Origin: Benincasa hispida
Lineage: Eukaryota; Streptophyta; Magnoliopsida; Cucurbitales; Cucurbitaceae
Direction: 5' to 3'
Length of the DNA stretch: 64,000 nucleotides
Assembly: GCF_009727055.1 (NCBI RefSeq)
Contig: NC_052350.1
Coordinates: forward strand, 25,436,093-25,500,092
In this document: in pieces, positions 11,102 to 21,308 of the stretch
How positions within the stretch are numbered: position 1 is the stretch's first letter
How the letters are laid out: each line of letters starts with the position of its first letter
Program-made: the position numbers and the translations under genes
Notes under the pieces: generated by a model
The model's database searches: none
Told to the model about the DNA's origin: nothing
What the model saw: the letters and a program-made list of their open reading frames with translations, nothing else

Positions 11102-12976
11102 CTGTTTGAATCAGAGACTCCTTGTCTTTATAATAGTTAGCTTCCTTTTGTGTTTTTAAGGCAATTTTACCCGGTTCATCAACATTGTTTTTTTTTTTAT
11201 ACATGTGATGTATGGTGCTTGTATGCCAAAGTGTTTGACATATAGTTTCAAACCCACCTTAGGTTGTGCAATTATTCATGCATCATGTATTATAAATGTT
11301 ATAATTGAGCATGAAGAAATTACTTAAAAGCATGCGCATGCGTCATGAAACATAAGAGTTATATTTTGCATGCAGTGAGCACTATCATGCATCATCCTTT
11401 TATTATAAGTGTTATAGTCTAAGGGTGAATGGAAGCATGTTTTGCTAGTTTCATTGTTGTTTTATAAAAGCGCTATATAAAAGAAATAGCAATGAATGGA
11501 TAATGCATTGAGCATGACACTTAGGCTGTTTATAAGCTCCATGAATGCCTTGCATGTGTTAGCTTCGCATTGTGGTTGGTTTCTGTTTATAAGTGTTATA
11601 AAGGAAAATAGACCTAAATCAATAAGAAAGAGTTGCATGCAGACTTAAGGTGAACTCAAGTTTTTTAAAAGGGTTTTAAAATTGGATTGAGATAGACCTA
11701 AGTTCAAGTCGTTCTAAAGAGTTTAGTAACCTAGATTAATCTTTCAAAATCGGCTTAATAGGATTAAATTGGTTGCCATAAAAGATTAATATTGTAAATC
11801 TATCTATAAGGGACCTTTTGTCTAAGGCGGGTTTTGGCTAGGCTAGAGTTCTTAAGTTGACGGAAATGTAACACCCCTACCTGGGAACCTACCTAGAAAG
11901 GTGAATTAGATAGATTTTCAACAAGCATGCGACGATTTGTCAAAGACTCCGTTAAAGAGTTTAATGGATGATGATCAAAAGTTGTTTCACTATCCAAGGT
12001 AAAAGTTACTCTTGGGCAAACCTAAAAGTCACTTAGTTAAAATCCTTAGCCGTGTTTTTTCTAAGTAAGCTAAAGCCTAGGTTATAAAATACTCAGTGGG
12101 AGGAGGAGATGTATCTGATATGTATATGATTCCACTCATGTTTCTTCCCGTATGTTCACACTGTGAGATTTATGCTTGGCCTCATGGTGTCCTAGGAGCA
12201 TCCCCCTTCGAATGGCATTTTCATGAGTCAATATCAAGGTGAACGGAGAGAGTGTTTATAGTAAGTGGGTAAAGGGTGTGTGTCAACACATCCTATGGTC
12301 TCTGTCATTGGTTCACACCATGAGATCATTTTGTACTCCCTCATGTCACCTTTGAGCGTCCCCCTTTGGATGGGTTTTGTGCAGTTGGTCAAGATCAAGG
12401 TGAACTCCAGAAATGGATAAGGTCGCTTTAGGTTTTGCCCCAATCGGATATTTTCCCTTTGGATTGGCTTTTTGGGATGGACCTCTAGAGCCTAAAATGG
12501 CGGGTCACACTTAGGGAGATTGTTAAGCAAGTTAATGATCTCTTGGCCAAATCAATGATGGCTAGTCGTTATAGGAGCAAGAGTTGTTCTGTTATTAATG
12601 ACTGGTTAAGAACTTCTCAATTTAGAGAAGGGATAACTGACCTCCCTTCGGCGACTTTTTTCCTAAACCTTTGAAGCATCATTGTGAAACTAGATGTCAC
12701 ACGGGGTTCATATTAGTTTTGCTAAAACCTTATTGGATGTTTTTTTATTTTTACAACGGGTATTTGCTTAAAACCTAACATAGGTCAATGTGTTTTATGA
12801 TTATGAAATATGGCAAATGACACTTAGGCTGCCTTTCCAGATCAAGAGCAAAGGGTTTGCAAGCTTAATAGGTCCATTTATGGACCTAAAACAAGCATCT
12901 AAATCGTAGAACATTAGATTTGACACTATTGTCAAGTCTTTTGGCTTTGATCAGAACGTTGATGAGCCTTGTGTTT
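11102..12976 (+). other. Leader of C1, continued, with a scrap of RT
   Basis: This non-coding leader matches C2 at about 58430-60120 in reverse. It contains a direct repeat of about 157 bp in which TTCACAC..GTGAG/ATGAG blocks (12155 and 12312) are each followed by a GTCC.. and ATCAAGGTGAAC block (to 12244 and about 12405). After GGTCAATGTGTTTT (near 12795) it switches abruptly to RT sequence: [12 protein letters not shown], then a second small deletion, then SFGFDQNVDEPCV at 12940-12976, where relic B begins. Gag, PR and IN are therefore deleted. Confidence 0.75.
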
Positions 12977-14640
12977 TGATGCGTTATTTTATGAGGTGAA
13001 AGTATGGATGAAATACGGTGATGGAATTGCATTGAGCAACAAGTTTTCTCAGTGGAATCCAAGTATAAACCCCACTGATTTTTCTGGTAAGTTCAGGGTC
13101 GAACTCAGGGACTTGAGAAAACAATATGTGGTGGTAATTTCTCAGAAGACTTTGCGGTAGCCAAATAAATCAATAGTTGTTTGGATTGTTGTTTACGGTA
13201 ATAAAATAAATAAATGGGGCAGATTTGAGAAAAGTTTGAGTATGCGATAGATACACAGAGTATGTGGAGGAACGGGTTGAGAAGGTCTTTAGCTAGTGTT
13301 ACCTGGGAATGCGTTAGACTATGCGATCATGCTACACTCATGCACAGCAAATCATTTTCCAATGCAAATGCGGTGCTCCTAAGTCTAGGACTCATGTGTT
13401 GAATTCAAAAGTGTTCATAGAGCTTATTCCTAAGTCTCTACTATTTTCCTATGCAATGATGCATGATGCACACAAAGACAAGGTGATAGCATACAATCAT
13501 ATCCTATCTCTAGGATGCATGCGATGCGTTAATAGCAAACAGTACTTATTCCTAAGCTCCTATCTCTTGATTATGCATTCTAATCTGATTCTCTCGAGCC
13601 TAGATTCTAACCTGACTTTTCCAAGGCTAGATCCTGTCCTTAGACTACCCTCCTGAGTATATCTAATGGACGAATGAAGCATACATAATACAAGATAATC
13701 TCCTAGAATGAAGATCCTCAGTTATGCTAGTTAAGTGCTCCTCAACCCATTCAACAGATTTAGTTACTCATGCATAAATAACAGAGAGTAAACAAATATA
13801 GAGTAGTAAATTCCATTTCTATAGATGAGTTTGAGTACAAAATAACAATGAAAGATAAAGGTAAAGAGCCTGGTAGCAATCCCTTGCTGCCCAAGTCTTT
13901 TACACTGGCAACTCTATTCGGTTCAAAAGATAATCTTGCTTCTATAGGAGCTGGCCCTCTTTCTGATCTTGATGCTTCTGACACTTTCCCAAGCTCACCG
14001 GAACAATCTATCGACACAATCTCCTTCCCTTGTTTTCGCCTTAAAATAAAAGAAAATCTAAGAACAAGGCTAAACTATCTAAGTATCTGAACTTGCTGAC
14101 CCTATTTTTGAAGGCTGCCTTCAGTATTTATAGAGTTTTGGGGTGAATGGTGTCTTCTCTCTTATGATTGCATAGATGGGATGACTTTAATTCTCTGCCT
14201 GATGCACCAAATATTTGTCATTGAAAAGCTGAGTGTACTTGTTATCGTTAGCGGCTTATCAACTTAATTCGGATTCGACCGTCATCAGCTTCTGTCGTAT
14301 CGTGATTAATTATTCCTTTCAACCAGATGCGCCCACTAAGTTTCGCCGGCTCTATGCGGAAATCCTTCTTGAGCAGATGTTTGCGAGCATAAATCACCGC
14401 AAATTCTTGCAGTAATGTTGCACTCGACCATTGATTTCTTGTGATCACGCTTTCCTCCTTGCGTCAATGCATATTCTGCATAAAAATACAAAAATCAATC
14501 GTTTCTATGTGATGAACACATGTGACCACAATGTTATGAACTTAATGCTTTTTGGATGCAATCTAACATATTTTATCAATGCAAACCTTCATTGTTTAAT
14601 AACTTAGCACTGTAATAACGTGCATTTCTGCCCGTTATCA
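12977..14640 (-). repeat. LTR of relic B
   Basis: The 1664-bp LTR reads, on the - strand, TGATAACGGGCAGAAATGC to ACGCATCA, matching both LTRs of A. Because the spacer upstream of an Athila 3' LTR lies to its right, it is the 3' LTR. Short + strand ORFs within it (for example 13321-13656) are not supported as genes. Confidence 0.9.
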
Positions 14641-15896
14641 CACATCCAAATTTAAACAATGCTTGTCCTCAAGTATAAATTAAAGATTTCCTTTAAGAAG
14701 TCGACCGCAATCTCTTTTCCTATATTTCTCAAGGATACTTCATTCAAATCCTATACACAAAAATTTCCATAATTCTTATTCAAGTCTCTTCTTTAAAATA
14801 TTTCTAAGACCTAGGGACCGCAAGCTTAACCTTAAAAAAGGACTTTACTAGATTCTGGGACATTGCATGATTTATTTCAAAACAACTTTTTCACCAGGGT
14901 ATCAAATGATTTTTATCCTTGCATATTTTTGACATTATTATTATTATTATTTTTTTTGACCTTGCGCTAATCTAAGTACCTTGCCTTCGTTTTGGCTTGC
15001 CCCCACGTGTGTCATGTAGACATCCAACTACAAGCAAGGCACTATTTCTTAGACTAAACTCATACGTACTTGGCAGCAAAGTTGCAGTCATTTATTTATG
15101 CATTAATCCTGGCGATTTACTTTCATTTTGGCTTGCCTCCACGTGTGTCATGCAGGCATCAAACTACGAGTAAGTGCCTTTCACAACTTAACTCTTATCA
15201 ACATGGTTTTCCCCATTGCGTTGACAGTGGAGTTGTTATTCTCAAAATTTTTCTCTTTGTTTTTTTTAGAGCTCAAAATAGCAAGGTTGAAAATAAATAC
15301 CTCACCCCCAAATTTAAAATGCGGCAATGTCCTCATGGCCAATAAAGTGAAAGAAATCATGCAATGTTCTTAAGATATGTAAGGAGTCAGTTTGAAAGAA
15401 AGCTATCAGACCACTAACTTCTAGAAATATTTCATGAAGTGACTTTTCTAAGATTAAGTCGACTCTAGTGTATACGAAGAAAGTAGAAGCATGTGTTTCA
15501 TCATTGAAATCATAATTGGCAAAGAAACAGCATGCGGTGACTTATTAAGTTTATCAATGTTAAATGATTGCAGTAATCAAAGATGATGTGGTGATAAAAC
15601 TTTCAAAATTAAAAATGCAATGCAATAGCACAAAATTTGGAATAAAGTCAAGGAAGAATACAACTCCTAAATTTGCGCTATCGCCTGCATTGTTTGTTGA
15701 TGCATCCTACTTTACGACGATCTTCCTCCTTTGGATTGTAGTGACGGAGTGAAGTTGCGTCTTCTTGTAGTGCCTTCGCAATCGTGTACCTCGATCGTTT
15801 GCAAGAAGAAAACATCGAGAGGTTCAATTATTAAAAAAACAAAGTTAACAAAATCGCTTCTCCGCAATCGTTTAGCACGATTGCTTTTTTTATTTT
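14641..15896 (-). other. 3' spacer of relic B
   Basis: Reverse copy of the spacer of A, with the same paired CCCCCACGTGTGTC blocks (about 14990-15041 and 15126-15177). Small ORFs on either strand here have no counterpart in A and are not supported as genes. Confidence 0.8.
15864..15884. other. Perfect hairpin in the Athila spacer
   Basis: GCAATCGT, a 5-base loop, then ACGATTGC: a perfect 8-bp stem beside a T-rich run. The equivalent hairpin in A (8199-8219) differs in sequence but would still pair in RNA through G-U pairs. The stem sequence resembles the CGATCG motifs of the copia C family. Confidence 0.65.
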
Positions 15897-16052
15897 ATGG
15901 AAAGAAAGAAGTACATATGCGATACAGATAATAACATAGTGATGAAAGTTCATAAAGTCTTGATGCAGGAAAAGGATATTCAAAAGGATTGTGTCCCTGA
16001 TGAGATTGAGTCATATATTAACTCAGGGACTACTTATTCCAAGCTAGGCTTT

Positions 16053-16218
16053 TCACATCCACAGTGGCTTTCTTTTCTTTTCTTGATCTTCAGGAATTTT
16101 GACTGCCTTAATCCGGAGCTTCTCCCCATTGATGTTCATTACAATCTCGCCTTTGCGCACATCAATTCGAGCACGACCAGTCGATAGGAATGGTCGTCCC
16201 AATATGATGGGCGCATCA
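16053..16218 (-). pseudogene. Gypsy aspartic protease fragment of relic B
   Basis: The - strand reads VLDAPIILGRPFLSTGRARI followed by DVRKGEIVMNINGEKLRI, the C-terminal half of a Ty3/gypsy protease as in A (near 4840-4950). The active-site aspartate lies outside the fragment. At about 16218 the sequence changes to the copia RT of C1, with a short overlap (GTACAGGATG) that fits both sides. Confidence 0.8.
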
Positions 16219-16226
16219 AGTACAGG

Positions 16227-17021
16227 ATGCAGGATTCTAAAAGGGGTATAATACTCTTCAGGCATGGAATCCTTTTGTCTAAGGATCAATGTCCTAAGAC
16301 ACCTCAAGAGGTTGAGGAGATGAGACGGATTCCCTATGCTTCTGCTGTAGGAAGATTGACGTATGCAATGTTGTGTACTAGACCCGACATTTGCTATGTA
16401 GTAGGGATTGCCAGTCGGTATAAGTCCAATCTAGGATTTTATCACTGGACGACTGTCAAGACGATCCTCAGGTATCTTCAGAGAACGAGGAACTACATGC
16501 TCGTGTATGGAGATAAGGATCTGATCCTTATAGGATACACAAACTCTGACTTTCAGACCAATAGAGATTCTTGCAAATCGACATCGGGGTAAATGTTTAC
16601 TCTGAATGGAGGGGCTGTAGTTTGACAAAGCATCAAGCAAGGATGCATCGCGAACTCCACTATGGAATCCGAATATGTAGTCGCTTATGAAGCAGCTAAA
16701 GAGGCTGTTTGGCTGAGGAAGTTCCTTTCAGATTTGGAAGTTGTTCCAAATATGGATTAGTCAATCACTCTTTTTTGTGATAACAGGGGGGCTGTGGCAA
16801 ATTCGAAAAAGCCTCGGAGTCATCGTCGGGGTAAGCACATAGAACGAAAATATCACCTTATCAAGGAGATTATGCATTGCGGTGATGTGATAGTCACGAA
16901 GATCGCATTGGAGCACAACGTTGTTGATCCCTTTACAAAGGCCCTCACGGCTAAAGTGTTTAGCGGTCACCTGGAGAGTATAGGTCTGCAGGACATGCGA
17001 CATCTTATCTATGGAAAGTGA
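16227..17021 (+). pseudogene. Copia RT end and RNase H of C1
   Basis: The coding remnant reads from the RT thumb (PKTPQEVEEMRRIPYASAVG near 16290) through RNase H to DMRHLIYGK and the stop at 17019. Recognisable parts are MLCTRPDICYVVGIASRY, ESEYVVAYEAAKEAVWLRK (with the ES/AEYVA block of copia RNase H) and RSHRRGKHIERKYHLIKE. At least three in-frame stops (near 16590, 16624 and 16758) break it. C2 (55121-55812) and D (22931-23600) carry the same region. Confidence 0.88.
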
Positions 17022-17098
17022 GAGATGATACTGAGGTATGCCCTAGTTTATTGTATATTGTATATTAGTCTCTTGAGTCATTAGGACAAGTGTGAAAT

Positions 17099-19322
17099 TG
17101 TTGGGATTGGTGTCCTAATTCTCCTGGAGTCTCGTTGTTTTGTAAAGATACACATTGTTTGATGAATAAAATAATTATTATTTAATTCTAGCATTTACTC
17201 ATATCCAATAAACAAAGCTTCTTGGTCATCTTATGTGAACTTAAGCATGTATATATGATATACAAGTGGATCATGCCTTAAGTGATAACCTAAATAGATC
17301 TGTAGTATAAGAATTAAGGTGGGATACCTGATCTTGGTGACACTACTGATACGGCCTGCTTTGTAGAGGTTTGCAAGTGTTGTAAACTACTACAGATTGT
17401 ACATCCTGACCATTCATGTGGAGACGTATAAGCGAGGGTGTCCTATATAAAGAGTTTGTATAAAACCTAGACCACGAGATAACTAGACTCTGTATATAAC
17501 ACCGTTGATACTAGAGACTTACATCTCACCTAAATGACCGTAGGTGACACGACCTCAATTCTGAGTGTTTTGGAAATTTCTGCCATTGGGGGCGGTCCTT
17601 TCATTAGTATGGGTGAGAGTGGCCAGATTTCCAACTTAACATGCCTACCTTTTTAAGGACTTGTCTGATATGGAAGCTGGGAACTCAATCCACAAGATGG
17701 AATTCACTCCTTTCTCGAAGCAGGGATAAGTAGAGAGATTGCTCCCTTAAAGGCTGATTCCAGGGCTTGAACATAGTGGCCACAGCTTCTCTTTGGAAGA
17801 GAAGACTTAGTCATAGTAGGACTATGACTTATGTTCATTAGAGGGATCAGTGGTACTTAAGGAGTTAGATCTAACTATAGGGACATAACGGTTATTGGCC
17901 CAGCTGTACTTACGCGCAATCTGTGAAGGGTTGTCGCACTTCTTATTGGTTAAGATGGACACATAATATATCTATGGTAAGGAGAGTTCAGTTGTTGATC
18001 TTTAGTGGAGTGCCTAGCAGTTAACGGATGGTGGATCCCGTGACTAAAGATTTTAGTCAGTTATTCACATACTGTTGAAGCTTCGAGCTACAGGTCCATA
18101 AAGTCCCCTGGTAGCTCAATGGATTCAGTTGAGGATCAGTTCTTGGTGCTGATTTAAAGTGTTCAAATTGACAAGAGGTAATTTGATTATATGTGATATA
18201 ATCAGTATGATGTATGAGATACATCTAATGGAGGATTAATGTAAATGAGATTTACATTAAGTATCATGGAATAGAAAAAGAACTATGGTTTATATGTTTC
18301 ATGAGATGAAATATTAAAACTATAGGATATAAATATAATATGATAAGTTGGTTATCATGTATATTATAATAATATTAATTATTAGATAATTAAATCTTTT
18401 TCTCTAATACCCAATTGAGTGGGAGGTTAGTGGTGGTTCATGGTAATCGTGAGATAAAAGGAAAATTGTTTCTTAATTTTAGTAAGTACTGAAAAGTTTT
18501 TGCAAAAAATTTGTTTTGAGATTTCTCTCGCAAAAAGAAAACTCGCAGAGACTGTCAAGTAAATACATATTTATTAAACGATAGCTTGAATTTAGTAAAC
18601 GATTGTGTAGTGTTTTGTAAATGACAGACACTAAGCTAAACGATGAGCTAAGTGATCGCTTAGCTTTTGCTAGACGATCGCTTAGGTTTTGCTACGATTG
18701 GGCATCGACCTATACGATAGGTCTCAGCTATCTCTCACTTGCCCAATCATGTACCTGTCTCTTATACACATCTAGATGTGTATAAGAGACAGAGCTTTAG
18801 CTAAACGATTGGGCATCGACCTATACGATAGGTCTCAGCTATCTCTCACTTGCCCAATCATGTACACGATCGGTGTTTCCTCCTTCATCTGCCTCATACC
18901 AAGTCCACACAGAGCCCACCCTCTGATTCTCACACCGAGAATACCAAGATAACCTTCTTGGTGGTGTCATACTCAACTCGACATCATCGAGGTTCTATGG
19001 AGGCTGTTCATGTTGCTAGAGTGTTCGTAACCGAGGCAATCGCAGAGGATAAGTACACGGTGTTTATGCTGCGAAGCGATCGTGTTCTTCGAACGTTCGA
19101 GGTTGCTGTGTTCGAGCGTTCATGAGCAAGGAGCATGGAGACGAGTCTACAAACGTTCGTAGCTTTTCTCCTTGATTTCTTGTTGTTCATGCTATAATTT
19201 CTATATTGATTGTATAACTATTTGTTTCTGTATATGACTGTAATTGTAATGTTCAGACATGATTGTAATTTGGAATGATTTATTCCATTGCTCATGGAAA
19301 TCCTCAGATTTGATTTCCTTCA
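17099..19322 (+). repeat. 3' LTR of C1
   Basis: It begins TGTTGGGATTGGTGTCC, directly after the degenerate polypurine site, and ends TTTCCTTCA. It aligns in reverse with the 5' LTR of C2 at 61033-63205 (2173 bp). The present length of 2224 bp is inflated by the adapter (18755-18792) and a 61-bp false duplication. CGATCG motifs occur in its last third. The short ORF at 18850-19125 lies wholly inside it and is not a gene. Confidence 0.88.
18694..18865. other. Adapter with flanking false 61-bp duplication
   Basis: The palindromic 38-bp Nextera mate-pair junction lies at 18755-18792. The 61 bases just before it (18694-18754) are repeated without change at 18805-18865, 12 bases after it. The homologous LTR of C2 has this segment once. 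An untrimmed junction read therefore produced both the insertion and the duplication. Confidence 0.95.
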
Positions 19323-20325
19323 ACTAATTGGCTAAACTCTTTAGACCAAATAATCAATATTCGTTAACTATCGAGTCACACCACTATAACTTGACAATTT
19401 CACTCTTCTTACTGTTGATATATTTGTGTCCACATTATTTAACCATAACTAGTAAGTCGGTTCTTCATAGGTTGTTTGTGGTACCAACTGGGTCATTGTA
19501 ATGTTTTACCCTCGATATTATGTCTTGTTCCTAAAGTTCCAACTGATCCTCTAATGAACAATTGGTTTATGATCCAATCATTAAATTGGATCCCTCTTCA
19601 GCCAGTGAAAGGGTGGGGCCCCTTATTCAAGACTTGGATTCAATACTTAAGAGAACAACCTTTCTCTTATCCCTAAATTGGGTAGGCGTGAATTCCGTCT
19701 TGCACCCTATGTTTCCAGCTATCTACCCGGTCTTACCCCTAAAATGTGAGGCTTATTAAGCCGACACTATTGAGCCAACCCTCACCTATGCAAATCTAAA
19801 GATAATCCCGAATAAACAGGAGTTCATAGTTAGCGTAGGATTAAGATCGAGTTACCTAGGTCATCTAAGCGAAATAGTCAATCTTAAACAGTAAACAACG
19901 TTATAAAGTAAAAGTGACTTATTTCTTGGCCCGATCTTATGCAAACTCATTGCATAGGACGCCCCACTCCTTATGTCAATACATGAACGAATCAGGATCA
20001 CTTCATTTGTAGCACCTTTACAACAACTTGTAATCTCTACAAAGTAGGCTGCATCCGATAGTGTTACCAGAATAAGACACCCAATCTTAATCATATACTA
20101 TAGACCATTTTGGCTATTTACTCAAACTTGATCCATCTCTATGTCTCTAATAAAGTTCAAGTATTCATATAATAACCATGGATCTTAGTTTATTGGATTT
20201 AGGCTTTATGAATGCAATCAATAGATTCAATACCTTTATTGAAGAAATGTTGAAAAACATCTTTTATTGATAGTATAATATGTTTAATTTTACAAACTGC
20301 GAGTTTTAGGACATAAAACCCAACA
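19323..20325 (-). repeat. Partial copia LTR G, interrupted by C1
   Basis: On the - strand it starts TGTTGGGTTTTATGTCC at 20325 and shows the same sequence of blocks as the C, D and H LTRs, but is about as different from them as they are from one another. It stops at 19323, in the segment GTCTAAAGAGTTTAGCCAAT, exactly where the 3' LTR of C1 ends. The simplest reading is that C1 inserted into G and the rest of G lies left of the window. ORFs at 19476-19759 and 19861-20094 are not supported. Confidence 0.7.
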
Positions 20326-21308
20326 CCCTTGGTAGCTCAATAGGATTTAGTTGAGAATCAATTTTTGGATTAATTTGAATTATTCAAAGTAATAGAGGGA
20401 TTTAATTATATATGATACAATTAAGTTGTTCAATTATATGTGATATAATTGTCATAATATATTTGATACATTATAGCTTAATGGGAGGAAATAAATATTT
20501 GAATGAGATTCAAATATATTTTTTATGAATTAGATTCATAGTTGTTAAATTTAATATAAATATGATTTATATTAAATGCCATATAATAGAGAAAAAAACT
20601 ATAATTTATATTATATGTAATATAATATTAAAACTATATGTCATATGTTATATTGATATTTGTATAACATATAATATTATTTATATATATATATATATGA
20701 TAAGTTACTTATCATATTTATATTTATATTATTATTATTTTCATAATAAGGAAGGGAGTTACAACTCCCTTCCCCATCTTTTCTCTCCACCCACATTAGT
20801 GGGTGGTGGTTATTTTCTATGGCAAATAGAAAAGAAAAATTGTTTTTCTTCTTCTTCTACAAAATTGTTTTGAACGATTGAGAGAAAGTTTTTATACAAA
20901 AGAGTATTGTACTTTAATGTTTTAAACAGAAGAGTTATGTACTTTGTCTTGAGTTTAGTGAAAGTTCTCAATCCTTTTCCTCCTCCACCTTAAACTTTTC
21001 CCTCTTAACCAAAATAGTCAGAACCCACTACTCCTGGGTTTTCAGCTTGAGAATACTAAGGTTTCATTGTAGTTGTGTACGGGTTTTTGGCTCGAGGTTT
21101 ATCTTGAAGAAGGTCTTCAAGAATTTCGTGTTCCGTTCGAGGGAAAACACGAAGAAAGTCTTCAAAGGTGAGGTTTCTTGAAATCTTTTTCTTTTAAAGC
21201 ATGCTGTATTTAGTTGTAAATGCATATCTTGTTACTTGTTTACTGTAAAACTTTGTATTCAATAAATTATGGAATTTGGTCGACCTACTTCCGCTCAAGG
21301 TTCTCTCA
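20326..21308 (+). repeat. 5' LTR of D, second half
   Basis: It begins CCTTGGTAGCTCAATAGG and ends GCTCAAGGTTCTCTCA, matching the second half of the solo LTR at 45465-47397. It is very AT-rich, with runs of (TA)n at 20560-20720. The apparent ORF at 20562-20873 is low-complexity and not supported. Confidence 0.75.

Larger units (their letters stand above)
12977..16218 (-). mobile_element. Athila-like relic B, rearranged, inside C1
   Basis: A second element of the A family, in reverse. It has an LTR (12977-14640), the 3' spacer (14641 to about 15896) and a gypsy protease fragment that ends near 16218. RT, RNase H, integrase and most of gag are missing, and no second LTR follows. About 300 bp of C1 RT is also lost at this place, so the right-hand junction is a deletion or recombination product, not a clean insertion. 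Bases 15900-16050 could not be assigned. Confidence 0.8.
1..19322 (+). mobile_element. Copia element C1 (Tnt1/Tork-like), nested and internally deleted
   Basis: A Ty1/copia element runs rightward. Its 5' LTR is outside the window; the first bases match the region just inside the 5' LTR of the second copy, C2 (around 60960, opposite strand). The host parts are 1-906 (leader), 11102-12976 (leader and a scrap of RT), about 16218-17098 (RT end and RNase H) and the 3' LTR at 17099-19322. Element A (907-11096) and relic B (12977 to about 16218) interrupt it. Gag, protease, integrase and most of RT are missing: near 12795 the leader jumps straight into RT sequence. The order of the pieces matches C2 throughout, which supports one element broken by later insertions. 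It cannot be autonomous. The 5-bp target duplication cannot be checked because the left end is absent. Confidence 0.85.

Noticed and set aside
13321..13656. 111-codon ORF on the + strand
   Set aside because: It is the antisense side of the LTR of relic B; the homologous LTRs of A do not keep it open.
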